Source of the DNA: Geodermatophilus amargosae
GTDB lineage: Bacteria; Actinomycetota; Actinomycetes; Mycobacteriales; Geodermatophilaceae
Direction of reading: 5' to 3'
Length of the DNA stretch: 64,000 bases
NCBI RefSeq assembly: GCF_900116515.1
Contig: NZ_FPBA01000017.1
Span: 62,001-126,000, forward strand
Position numbers and translations under genes: made by a program. Position 1 is the stretch's first letter. Each line of letters starts with the position of its first letter. A model generated the notes under the pieces. The model made no database searches. It was not told the DNA's origin and worked only from the letters and a program-made list of their open reading frames with translations. Positions 8,017 to 15,785 of the stretch are shown here, piece by piece.

Positions 8017-9017
8017 GATGCCCCCTGCGGCCGGCTCGACAGCTGGTCGAGCTCCCGGTGCGGCTGGTCGGCCGCCTGCGCCGCCAGGACGGCGGCCTCG
8101 TCCTCCTGGGGTCGCAGGCCGCCGTCGTCGTCCACCACCGGTCCGCCCCGGGCCGCCGCGCGCCGGTCCCGGCGGGTGCGCTGGGCCCACCGCCAGCCGT
8201 CCTGGAGGACGCCGTAGATCCCGCGCGGCAGCAGGATGGCCGCGATCGCGACGATGACGCCGTAGACCAGCTCCTGCCACTCGCCGATGACGGTCAGCAG
8301 GTCGGGCAGCCAGGTGAAGATGACCGCCCCGATCAGGGCGCCCTTCCACGACCGCGAACCGCCGACGATGATCATCGTGAGCGCCAGGACGATGAGCCCG
8401 AAGCCGATGTCGAGCGGGCCGACGGTGCTGCGCACGAGGACGTTCATCGCCCCCGCGAGCCCGCCGAGGGCGCCGCTGACCACGAAGGCGGCCAGCCGGT
8501 AGCGCCGGACGTTGATGCCCATCGACGCCGCGAGCTCGGGGTCGTCGCGGACCGTGTCGACCCGGCGGCCGAGGCGGCCCACCTCCGACATCGCGACCAG
8601 GGCGAGCGCCGCGACGGTCAGCGCGACCATCTGGGTCATCGTGAAGTCGGTGAGGATGCCGAACAGGCCGGTGGAGGCGCCGGTCAGCTCGCCGCCGTTG
8701 ATGGCGACGACGCTGATGATCAGGTCGAAGGCGACCGTGGCCATCGCCAGGTAGAGGCCGTTGAGCTTGCTGATCACCGCCCCGAGCAGGAACCCGATCA
8801 CCGCGGTGCCGACGACGGTCAGGGCGATCGCGGTCAGGGCACCGAACTCGTAGCGCAGCACGAGGATGCCGGCGGCGTAGGCGCCGATGCCGTAGGAGCC
8901 CGCGCCCGCGAAGGAGAAGACGCCCATCCGCAGCGGCACCTGGATCGACAGCGCGAGGATCAGCCCGCTGAGCGTCGACTGGACGAGGACCAGGTTCGAG
9001 GAGAAGAAGTCACTCAC
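8013..9017 (-). CDS. livM: Branched-chain-type ABC permease LivM
   Basis: Integral membrane permease of 334 residues with about eight to nine hydrophobic segments and the LivM landmarks LNGLYLAMATVAFDLI and DDPELAASMGINVRRYRLAAFVVS (coupling helix for LivG/F). The polar, acidic C-terminal tail of about 50 residues is probably cytoplasmic. The GTG start at 9017 overlaps the livH TGA (GTGA). Confidence 0.92.
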   Translation of the reverse strand: MSDFFSSNLVLVQSTLSGLILALSIQVPLRMGVFSFAGAGSYGIGAYAAGILVLRYEFGALTAIALTVVGTAVIGFLLGAVISKLNGLYLAMATVAFDLIISVVAINGGELTGASTGLFGILTDFTMTQMVALTVAALALVAMSEVGRLGRRVDTVRDDPELAASMGINVRRYRLAAFVVSGALGGLAGAMNVLVRSTVGPLDIGFGLIVLALTMIIVGGSRSWKGALIGAVIFTWLPDLLTVIGEWQELVYGVIVAIAAILLPRGIYGVLQDGWRWAQRTRRDRRAAARGGPVVDDDGGLRPQEDEAAVLAAQAADQPHRELDQLSSRPQGAS

Positions 9018-9901
9018 GTGCGCCGCACCTCCTTGCGGCCGAACACGCCGGCGGGCCGCACGAGCAGGACGAGGAAGATCAGCCCGAAGCTCACCGCCTC
9101 GACCCAGGACCCGTTGGTCTGGGTGAGGATCACGACCTCCGCGGCGGCCAGCAGGTAGGCGCCGAAGGCGACGCCGAGCATGCTGCCGACGCCGCCGAGG
9201 ATGATGCAGGCGAACGCCTTGACCAGGAGGGTGTCCCCGCTCTCGGCCGTGATGGCACCGAGCGAGTAGGTGAACAGGACGCCGGAGAGGCCCGCCATCG
9301 CGCCGGAGACGGCCATGGTGACCAGGGCCAGGCGGCGCCGGTCGACACCCATGAGCGCGGCGGTCTGCGCGTCGACGCCGATGGCCCGCAGCGCCAGGCC
9401 CTGCCGGGACCGCTGCAGCCACACCGCCGCGGCCGCCCACAGCGCGAGCGCCAGCACCACGGTCAGCACCTGGATGTTGGTGACCCGCAGGCCGCCGAGG
9501 CTCAGCGACTCGACGGTGAAGCTGGAGGCGTTGAGGCCGAAGGGGTTGCTCTGCGTGTGGTGCTGGGCGATGGCCAGCGGGATGATCGCCACCCCGATGC
9601 CACCGATGAGGATCTGCATCTCGGCGCTGCGCCGGTCCTTCGCCCGCCGGAGGATCTGCTCGAAGGCCAGCACCTGGATGAGCACCGACAGCAGGGCGCC
9701 GACGGCCACGCCGATGAGCAGCACCGGCACCAGCCCCAGCGTCGTCTGCTCCAGGACCAGCGACGCCGAGAAGGCCGAGAACATGAAGACCGAGCCGTGG
9801 GCGAAGTTGAGGATGTCGATCGTGCCCCAGGTGATGCTCATCCCGAGGGCGAAGAGCAGGTAGACCGAGCCGAGCGTGACGACGCTGACGAGGTCCTGCA
9901 T
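9014..9901 (-). CDS. livH: Branched-chain-type ABC permease LivH
   Basis: Integral membrane permease of 295 residues: YLLFALGMSITWGTIDILNFAHGS is the LivH N-terminal signature, and AIGVDAQTAALMGVDRRRL is the ATPase-coupling loop. The ATG at 9901 has GGGGAGG 6 nt upstream. It is separated from the binding-protein gene by about 120 nt holding a strong hairpin. Confidence 0.92.
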   Translation of the reverse strand: MQDLVSVVTLGSVYLLFALGMSITWGTIDILNFAHGSVFMFSAFSASLVLEQTTLGLVPVLLIGVAVGALLSVLIQVLAFEQILRRAKDRRSAEMQILIGGIGVAIIPLAIAQHHTQSNPFGLNASSFTVESLSLGGLRVTNIQVLTVVLALALWAAAAVWLQRSRQGLALRAIGVDAQTAALMGVDRRRLALVTMAVSGAMAGLSGVLFTYSLGAITAESGDTLLVKAFACIILGGVGSMLGVAFGAYLLAAAEVVILTQTNGSWVEAVSFGLIFLVLLVRPAGVFGRKEVRRT

Positions 9902-9979
9902 CACGCCTCCCCTCGTCGCTGCTGGTGTGCTGTCACCGGGTCTCCCGTCCCTGGTGGGTGGTCCGACGGACTCGTGCCG

Positions 9980-10015
9980 CGGACGGGGTGGGGGAACGCC
10001 CGCCCACCCCGTCCG
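9980..10015 (-). terminator. Hairpin between the binding-protein gene and livH
   Basis: Perfect 13-bp inverted repeat, CGGACGGGGTGGG (9980-9992) and its complement (10003-10015), with a 10-nt loop, starting 10 nt after the binding-protein stop. There is no U tract. It is probably a partial terminator or mRNA 3' stabiliser that raises binding protein relative to permease. Confidence 0.6.
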
Positions 10016-10024
10016 GGGTCTCGG

Positions 10025-11215
10025 TCAGGCCTCGCCCGTGCCCTCGTAGAGGAGCTCCTCGCCCTCACCGGTCCACCGGACGACGACACCGGGGACGACG
10101 ATGGTGCCGTCCTCCCAGCTCAGGCCCTCGCCGAGCGCGCCGTCGAAGGTCTCCTCGGCCTGGGTGACCATGGCGTCCTTGATGGCCTCGCGGTCGGCCG
10201 AGCCGGCGGCCGCGATCGAGCGGGCCAGGAACCAGGCGGCGTCGTAGGCCTCGGCGGCGTAGTTGAGCGGGTCCTCGCCGTACTCGGCGCGGTAGGCCTC
10301 CACGAAGGCCTGGCTGGACTCGGCAGTCTGCTGGAAGTTGAAGTCGACCGGCCAGACCATGTCCGCGCCGTCGGCGCCGGCCGGGACCAGGTTGCCCGCG
10401 CTGGCGCCCGAGTTGCCGAGGACCGGCCCGGTGTAGCCGGCCTGGCGCAGCTGCTGCATGACGGTGACGTTGGCCGCGCCGACGAGCAGCGCGACCACCG
10501 CGTCGGGCTCGCTCTCGAGGACCTGCGAGATGGGCGCCGAGTAGTCCTGCGTCGTCGCCGGGATGTCGATGCTCGCGGTGATCTCGATGCCGAGGTCCTC
10601 GGCCATCTGCGGGACGGTCTCGCTGCCCACCTCCTGCAGCGTCGGCGTCGCGCTCGTGTAGAGGACGCCCAGGGAGGAGAAGCCCTGCTCCTCCACGTAC
10701 CGCGACAGGATCGGGTAGTAGGAGCTCATCAGTGGGGTCGCGCGCCAGGTGTAGTCACCGACGACGACGCCGTCGCTGCCGGCCTGGGTGTAGATCACCG
10801 GTAGGCCGCGCTGCTGCAGGAGCGGGGACATCGCGATCGCCTCGTTGCTGGAGACCGATCCGAAGATGGCCGCCACCTCGGAGTCGGCGATCGCCGTGGT
10901 CGCCTCCTGGGCCGCCGTCTGCGGCTCGCTGCGGGTGTCGACCAGCTCGAGCTCGAGCTGCGATCCCTCCAGCAGGTCGGAGTCGTTGATCTCCTGGATC
11001 GCCAGCTGGTAGCCCTGGTTGGCCGCGTTCCCGGCGAAGGCCACCACGCCGGTGGTCGGGTTCACCGAGACCAGCTTGATCGTCTTCGGGAGACCGTCGG
11101 CCGAGCCGCCGCCGCCGTCGTCGCTCCCTCCGCAGGCTGCGGTGCCCATCAGGACGGCGGCCGTCAGACCGGCCAGGACGGCGCGCCGGCGGCGACGCTG
11201 CAGGTCGAGGTCCAC
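10025..11215 (-). CDS. Liv-type periplasmic-binding lipoprotein
   Basis: Substrate-binding protein of 396 residues (Peripla_BP_6 type). The N terminus has a basic stretch, a hydrophobic core and the lipobox GTAAC, then a Gly-rich linker. The mature domain begins KTIKLVSVNPTTGVVAFAG and contains IFGSVSSNEAIAMSPLLQQ, typical of LivJ/K folds. The GTG at 11215 has GGAG 5 nt upstream; a GTG at 11230 is less well placed. It is the promoter-proximal gene of the liv operon, with a perfect palindrome (11235-11250) just upstream. The ligand is not readable from sequence; the context suggests a degradable ketone, alcohol or acid. Confidence 0.9.
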   Translation of the reverse strand: MDLDLQRRRRRAVLAGLTAAVLMGTAACGGSDDGGGGSADGLPKTIKLVSVNPTTGVVAFAGNAANQGYQLAIQEINDSDLLEGSQLELELVDTRSEPQTAAQEATTAIADSEVAAIFGSVSSNEAIAMSPLLQQRGLPVIYTQAGSDGVVVGDYTWRATPLMSSYYPILSRYVEEQGFSSLGVLYTSATPTLQEVGSETVPQMAEDLGIEITASIDIPATTQDYSAPISQVLESEPDAVVALLVGAANVTVMQQLRQAGYTGPVLGNSGASAGNLVPAGADGADMVWPVDFNFQQTAESSQAFVEAYRAEYGEDPLNYAAEAYDAAWFLARSIAAAGSADREAIKDAMVTQAEETFDGALGEGLSWEDGTIVVPGVVVRWTGEGEELLYEGTGEA

Positions 11216-11234
11216 GGTGGCTCCGATCACTTCT

Positions 11235-11250
11235 AATGATGCGCATCATT
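11235..11250. promoter_or_regulatory. Perfect 16-bp palindromic operator AATGATGCGCATCATT
   Basis: Perfect dyad 20 nt upstream of the binding-protein start, where it would overlap the promoter or transcription start. It matches the site at 5155-5170 at 12 of 16 positions, and its ATGCGCAT core recurs at 14632-14639. A homodimeric repressor responding to the pathway substrate or its CoA ester is inferred. Confidence 0.65.
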
Positions 11251-11336
11251 GGCATCGTGTGACGGGGACCATAGGGGGTGGTCGTTCCCGTGTAAAGGGC
11301 CCGCCGAGAGCCGGCCCGGAAGGCGGCGGACAGGCC

Positions 11337-11370
11337 GACGGCCCCACCCGGCAGAGCGGGTGGGGCCGTC
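11337..11370 (-). terminator. Terminator of the aldehyde dehydrogenase operon
   Basis: Perfect 14-bp stem (GACGGCCCCACCCG and its complement) with a 6-nt loop, 21 nt beyond the aldehyde dehydrogenase stop, on the side of the liv promoter. No poly-U tail, as is common in high-GC actinobacteria. Confidence 0.75.
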
Positions 11371-11391
11371 GTCCCGTGCGATCGTCCGGGC

Positions 11392-12858
11392 TCAGATGCC
11401 CTGGATCATCTTCGTCTCGAGGAAGCCGGCGATGCCCTCCGGACCGCCCTCCCGGCCGAGACCGGACTGCTTGTAGCCGCCGAAGGGCTGGGTGACGCAC
11501 ATCCCCCAGTCGTTGACGTAGATCTGGCCGGTGCGCACCCGCCGGGCGATCGCCTCCCCCGCCGCCTGGTCCGCCGTGAACACCGCGCCGGACAGGCCGT
11601 ACTGGGAGTCGTTGGCGATGCGGACGGCGTCGTCGACGGTGTCGTAGGGGATCACCACGATCACCGGGCCGAAGATCTCCTCCTGGGCGATGCGCATGGC
11701 GTTGTCGACGTCGGCGAACAGCGTCGGCTGGACGTAGTAGCCGGTGTCCAGCCCCGGCGGCCGCCCGCCACCGGTGACCAGGCGCGCGCCCTCCTCGATC
11801 CCGGTGCGGATGTAGCCCTCCACCCGGTCGCGCTGCCGTTCGGCGGCCAGCGGGCCGAGCACGGTGCCCTCCTCGCGGGGGTCACCGACCGGGAGCGACT
11901 CCATGATCGCCTTGACCTGCTCGACCACCTCGTCCTGCCTGTCCCGCGGGACGACGAGGCGGGTGAGCGCGGCGCAGACCTGGCCCGAGCTGCCGACGCC
12001 GGCGAAGGTGACCGTCTGCGCGACGGCGGAGACGTCGGCGTCGGGCAGCACGATCGCCGCCGACTTCCCGCCGAGCTCCAGCGTCACGCGGGCGATCCGC
12101 TCGGCGCACAGCGCCATGATCCGGCGGCCGGCCGCCGTCGAGCCGGTGAAGGACACCTTGTCGACGTCGACGTGCTTCACCAGGTGCTCGCCGACCTCGC
12201 GACCGCCGGGCAGCACGCTGATGACGCCGTCGGGCAGACCCGCCGCCTCCAGCGCCTCGGCCAGGATCATCACCGACACCGGGCCCTCGGGTGCGGGCTT
12301 GAGCACGACGGTGCAGCCCGCGGCCAGCGCGGGAGCGATCTTCAGCGAGGCCGTGGCGACCGGCCCGTTCCAGGGGATGATCACCGCCGCGACGCCGACC
12401 GGCTCCTTGACGATCGTCGCCTCACCGCCGCCCGCGACGGCGCGGCGCTCCTCCAGCCGGAGGTCGGCGGCCAGCGTGGCGGCGTCGTCCCACATCGCGG
12501 TGGCGTTGGCGTGGAACGCCTTGCTGATGATCGCGGGCGCGCCGATCTCGATGGTGAAGGAGGTCTCCATCTCCGGGATCCGCTTGCCCACCTCCTCCCC
12601 CACCCGGCGCAGCGCCGCGGCCCGCTCGGCCGGCGACATCCGCGGCCACGGCCCCTCGTCGAACGCCTTCCGCGCGGCGGCGACCGCGGCGTCCATGTCG
12701 GCCGGGCTCGCGTGCGGGACGGTGGCGACGACCTGCTCGGTGATCGGGCTGACGACCTCGATCACCTCGTCGGTGGCCGGCGGCACCCAGTGGCCGCCGA
12801 TGAAGAGCTTGTCGAACGAGCGCACGCCGGTCCCGGCGCGCTCCTCCACTGTGGTCAT
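11392..12858 (-). CDS. Aldehyde dehydrogenase
   Basis: Full-length NAD(P)-dependent aldehyde dehydrogenase, 488 residues. The catalytic residues are visible: Glu261 in ELGGKS and Cys295 in SSGQVC. Other landmarks are IIPWNGPV, VLKPAP, FTGSTAAGRRI and EEIFGPV. It is the third gene of the minus-strand unit alcohol dehydrogenase, SnoaL-like, aldehyde dehydrogenase and ends at the hairpin 11337-11370. It probably oxidises the aldehyde formed by the NDMA-type alcohol dehydrogenase two genes upstream. Confidence 0.95.
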   Translation of the reverse strand: MTTVEERAGTGVRSFDKLFIGGHWVPPATDEVIEVVSPITEQVVATVPHASPADMDAAVAAARKAFDEGPWPRMSPAERAAALRRVGEEVGKRIPEMETSFTIEIGAPAIISKAFHANATAMWDDAATLAADLRLEERRAVAGGGEATIVKEPVGVAAVIIPWNGPVATASLKIAPALAAGCTVVLKPAPEGPVSVMILAEALEAAGLPDGVISVLPGGREVGEHLVKHVDVDKVSFTGSTAAGRRIMALCAERIARVTLELGGKSAAIVLPDADVSAVAQTVTFAGVGSSGQVCAALTRLVVPRDRQDEVVEQVKAIMESLPVGDPREEGTVLGPLAAERQRDRVEGYIRTGIEEGARLVTGGGRPPGLDTGYYVQPTLFADVDNAMRIAQEEIFGPVIVVIPYDTVDDAVRIANDSQYGLSGAVFTADQAAGEAIARRVRTGQIYVNDWGMCVTQPFGGYKQSGLGREGGPEGIAGFLETKMIQGI

Positions 12859-12924
12859 GCCGGTCCTTCCAGGTCGAGAGCGGCGGAAATGGCCATTTCT
12901 GCCGCTGGGGTCGGGATGCGGCGG

Positions 12925-13371
12925 TCAGGCATCGAAGCCCTCGAGCTCGGGTGGGGTGAGTGCGGAGATCCGGCGGGTGGCGATGCGCCAGCCCCCGGGC
13001 GTGCGGCGGTAGGTGTCCTCGTTGAGCGCGATCGCCTTGAACGAGGCACCGCTCCTCGTGTGGCCCTCGGAGAACACGTAGTTGGTGCCGCTCGCCGTCG
13101 TCCCGTCGTCGTCGAGGTCGACGACGTGGTTGGTGATGACGTGGAACTGGTCGGCGATCGCCGCGGCGTCCCGTTCGAAGAAGCCGAGGATCGCCGCGCG
13201 CCCCTCGAACCGATCGAGGCCGACGGCGGTGGCGTCCCAGACGGCGTCGTCGGTGAACGCCGACGCGGCCTCCTGCGGGTCGAAGCGGTCCAGGCCGCGG
13301 GCGTAGACGTGGGTGGCCCGCTGGATGTCGAGCAGGTCGGCCACCCGGGTGTCGGGCCGGGTCAGCGTCAT
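12925..13371 (-). CDS. SnoaL-like (NTF2-fold) protein
   Basis: Protein of 148 residues with the SnoaL_4 pattern: LLDIQRATHVYARGLDRFD, FTDDAVWDATAVG, FHVITNHVVDLDDDG, GWRIATRRI. The ATG at 13371 is 9 nt after the alcohol dehydrogenase stop and the aldehyde dehydrogenase follows. This fold includes ketosteroid isomerase-like and limonene-epoxide-hydrolase-like enzymes. No catalytic set is obvious, so only the fold is called. Confidence 0.8.
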   Translation of the reverse strand: MTLTRPDTRVADLLDIQRATHVYARGLDRFDPQEAASAFTDDAVWDATAVGLDRFEGRAAILGFFERDAAAIADQFHVITNHVVDLDDDGTTASGTNYVFSEGHTRSGASFKAIALNEDTYRRTPGGWRIATRRISALTPPELEGFDA

Positions 13372-13379
13372 CGCGGGCC

Positions 13380-14501
13380 TCAGTCGTCGTAGACGATGAC
13401 GCCGCGGATGTTCTTGCCCTCGCGCATGTCGGCGAAGGCCTCGTTGATGTCCTCGAGCTTGTAGGTCTTGGTGATCAGCTCGTCGAGCTTGAACTGACCG
13501 CTCCTGTACATCTCGGCGATGAGCGGGATGTCGTTCTTCGAGTTCGTCGTCCCGTAGAGCGAGCCCTGCAGCCGCTTGCCCGACATCGCGAAGCTGAACA
13601 GGTCGAACTGGACGTCGCGCTGCAGCACCGGCGCGGCGGCCGTCAGCACGATGACGCCGCCGCGGCGGGTGAGCTGGTTGGCCTGCTCGACGATCTCCCC
13701 GCGGGCGACGTCGACGGTGACGATCACGCGGTCGGCGCCCTGGCCGTTGGTCATGTGCTCGATGACCTTCTGGGCCTCCTCGAACGACCCCACCGAGTGG
13801 GTGGCGCCGAACTGCTTGGCCTTCTCCTGCTTGAAGGGCACCGGGTCGACCGTGACGATGTTCCGCGCGCCGCGGTGCACCGCGCCCTGGACGGCGTTCA
13901 TGCCGACACCCCCGGTGCCGAGGACGACGACGGTGTCGCCCAGCTGGATCTCGGCCGCGTAGACCGCGGAACCCCAGCCGGTGGGGACACCGCAGCCGAT
14001 CAGCGACGCCGGCATCAGCGGGATCGACGGGTCGATCTTCACCGCCGAGTCGACCGGCACCGTGACGTAGGGGCTGAAGGTGCCGAGGTAGCTCATCGCC
14101 CCGACGCCCTGGCCGCGGGCGTGGATGCGGTGGGTGCCGTCGGGCGCGTAGCCGGCGAGCACGCCCGCGCCGAGGACGCACATGTTGCCGCGACCGGCCA
14201 CGCACATCCGGCACTTGCCACAGGAGGGCAGGAAGGAGAGGACGACGTGGTCTCCCTCGGCGAGGTCGGTGACCTCGGGGCCGACCTCGGTGACGACCCC
14301 GGCCCCCTCGTGGCCGCCGATGATCGGCGCCCAGCCCAGCGGGATGTCCCCGGTGTCGAGGTGGTCGTCGCTGTGGCAGATGCCCGAGGAGGTCAGCTTG
14401 ACCATCACCTCGCCGCGCTTGGGCGGGTCGAGCTCGATCTCCTCGACGCTCCACCCCGAACGGGTCCCGGGCTCCCACAGCAGTGCTCCGACGGTCTTCA
14501 C
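13380..14501 (-). CDS. NDMA-dependent (mycofactocin-class) zinc alcohol dehydrogenase
   Basis: Medium-chain zinc alcohol dehydrogenase, 373 residues. Catalytic zinc ligands Cys42 and His64 (SGICHSDDH, GGHEGAG) and four structural-zinc cysteines (94, 97, 100, 108) are present, with the Rossmann motif VLGTGGVGMNAVQG. The N terminus VKTVGALLWEPGTRSGWSVEEIEL fits the NDMA-dependent family (as I recall TIGR03989), whose members hold NAD tightly and are re-oxidised through the peptide cofactor mycofactocin. The GTG start at 14501 has GGGAG 5 nt upstream. It is divergent from the esterase and BVMO genes, so it probably makes the ketone substrate or oxidises the released alcohol. Confidence 0.88.
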   Translation of the reverse strand: MKTVGALLWEPGTRSGWSVEEIELDPPKRGEVMVKLTSSGICHSDDHLDTGDIPLGWAPIIGGHEGAGVVTEVGPEVTDLAEGDHVVLSFLPSCGKCRMCVAGRGNMCVLGAGVLAGYAPDGTHRIHARGQGVGAMSYLGTFSPYVTVPVDSAVKIDPSIPLMPASLIGCGVPTGWGSAVYAAEIQLGDTVVVLGTGGVGMNAVQGAVHRGARNIVTVDPVPFKQEKAKQFGATHSVGSFEEAQKVIEHMTNGQGADRVIVTVDVARGEIVEQANQLTRRGGVIVLTAAAPVLQRDVQFDLFSFAMSGKRLQGSLYGTTNSKNDIPLIAEMYRSGQFKLDELITKTYKLEDINEAFADMREGKNIRGVIVYDD

Positions 14502-14628
14502 GGCGCTCCCTCGATGGACGGTCCCGGGGCGTCGTCGCTCCCGGGGTCGTAGGCGGGCCGGCGACCGGAGAGGCGTCTGCAGGCCCGGCAGGGTGACCGT
14601 AGCCACACCCGTCGGCCTGGCGGAAGAG

Positions 14629-14690
14629 TCCATGCGCATCTTTCGCAGGTTCTACGGGACGCGCCGGACGAGGCTTGTGTCCCTGCGCAT
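14629..14690. promoter_or_regulatory. Direct repeats TCCATGCGCAT / TCCCTGCGCAT in a divergent promoter
   Basis: Two 11-bp elements (14629-14639 and 14680-14690, 10 of 11 identical) lie 51 bp apart in the 275-bp gap between the alcohol dehydrogenase (minus) and esterase (plus) genes. Their core resembles the operators at 5155 and 11235, so one regulator may cover all four sites. The rest of the gap shows nothing else clear. Confidence 0.45.
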
Positions 14691-14776
14691 GGTCTACCTA
14701 GTTTGTGTGGTCTGAGTCACCCGATGGTGGGACAGCCATCCGGTCGCACACCCGCGCGGACACCCCTGGAGGCGAC

Positions 14777-15718
14777 ATGGCCCTGGACGAGGCGACGACG
14801 GCACTGCTCACGCAGATGGCCGAGAGCGGCGCCAAGCCGCTGCACGAGATGACCCCGGAGGAGGCCCGCGGTCTGACCGCGACCCTCGGTGAGATGTACG
14901 GGCCCGGGCCCGAGGTGCACCGGGCGGAGATGACGAGCGCGCCGGCGGACGACGGGTACGCGATCCCGCTGCACGTCCTCGTGCCGAACGAGAGCCCACG
15001 AGGCGTGGTCGTCTACTACCACGGCGGTGGCTGGGTGATCGGCGCACTGCCGGAGTTCGAGACGCTCGGCAAGACCCTCGCCCAGCGCACCGGGTGCGCA
15101 GTCGTGCTCGTCGACTACCGGATGGCGCCGGAGAACCCCTACCCGGCGGCCGTGAACGACTCCTGGGCGGCGCTGCGGTGGATCGACGAGCACCTCGAGG
15201 AGATCGCCGGGGTCCGCGTGCCACTCGTCGTCGCCGGCGACAGCGCGGGCGGGAACCTCGCCGCGATCGTCGCGCACAAGGCGCGCGACGCCGGCGGGCC
15301 GGCCATCGCGATGCAGGTCCTCGTGTACCCGGTGACCGACTGCAACCTGGACAACGAGACCTACCGCGACCCCGAGAACCAGACGCTGCTCACCCGCGAG
15401 TCGATGGTGTGGTTCTGGGACCTCTACGCCCCTGAGCACGACATGCGACAGCACCCGGAAGCCTCACCGTCCAAGCTCGAGGACCACTCCGGCCTGCCAC
15501 CGGCCGTCGTCCTGCTCGCCGAGCACGACATGCTGCGCCAGGAGGGCCAGGAGTACGCCGACGCGCTCGCCGCGGCCGGCGTGCCCGTGCAGTCGCGCGT
15601 CTTCGACGGTCAGATGCACGGCTTCTTCACGATGGTCAACGTGCTCCCCGGCAGCGACGCCGGCATCACCTACGTGGCCGAGGCCGTCGACCGGCAGCTC
15701 ACCACCCAGCCCGCTTGA
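14777..15718 (+). CDS. Alpha/beta hydrolase fold-3 (HSL-family) esterase
   Basis: Esterase/lipase of the hormone-sensitive lipase family, 313 residues. It has the oxyanion-hole motif HGGGW (82-86), the nucleophile motif GDSAGGN with Ser156, VDYRMAPENPYPAA, and the C-terminal Asp (LLAEHDMLR) and His (GQMHGF). The ATG at 14777 follows GGAGG. It lies just before the Baeyer-Villiger monooxygenase on the same strand, the classic pairing in which the hydrolase cleaves the ester or lactone made by the oxygenase. Confidence 0.92.
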   Translation: MALDEATTALLTQMAESGAKPLHEMTPEEARGLTATLGEMYGPGPEVHRAEMTSAPADDGYAIPLHVLVPNESPRGVVVYYHGGGWVIGALPEFETLGKTLAQRTGCAVVLVDYRMAPENPYPAAVNDSWAALRWIDEHLEEIAGVRVPLVVAGDSAGGNLAAIVAHKARDAGGPAIAMQVLVYPVTDCNLDNETYRDPENQTLLTRESMVWFWDLYAPEHDMRQHPEASPSKLEDHSGLPPAVVLLAEHDMLRQEGQEYADALAAAGVPVQSRVFDGQMHGFFTMVNVLPGSDAGITYVAEAVDRQLTTQPA

Positions 15719-15785
15719 TCCTGCGCCCCTCCCGGGTCGCGCGGCACGGGCGTCCCGGAGACTCCCCCGAGAGGAACACGAGCAC

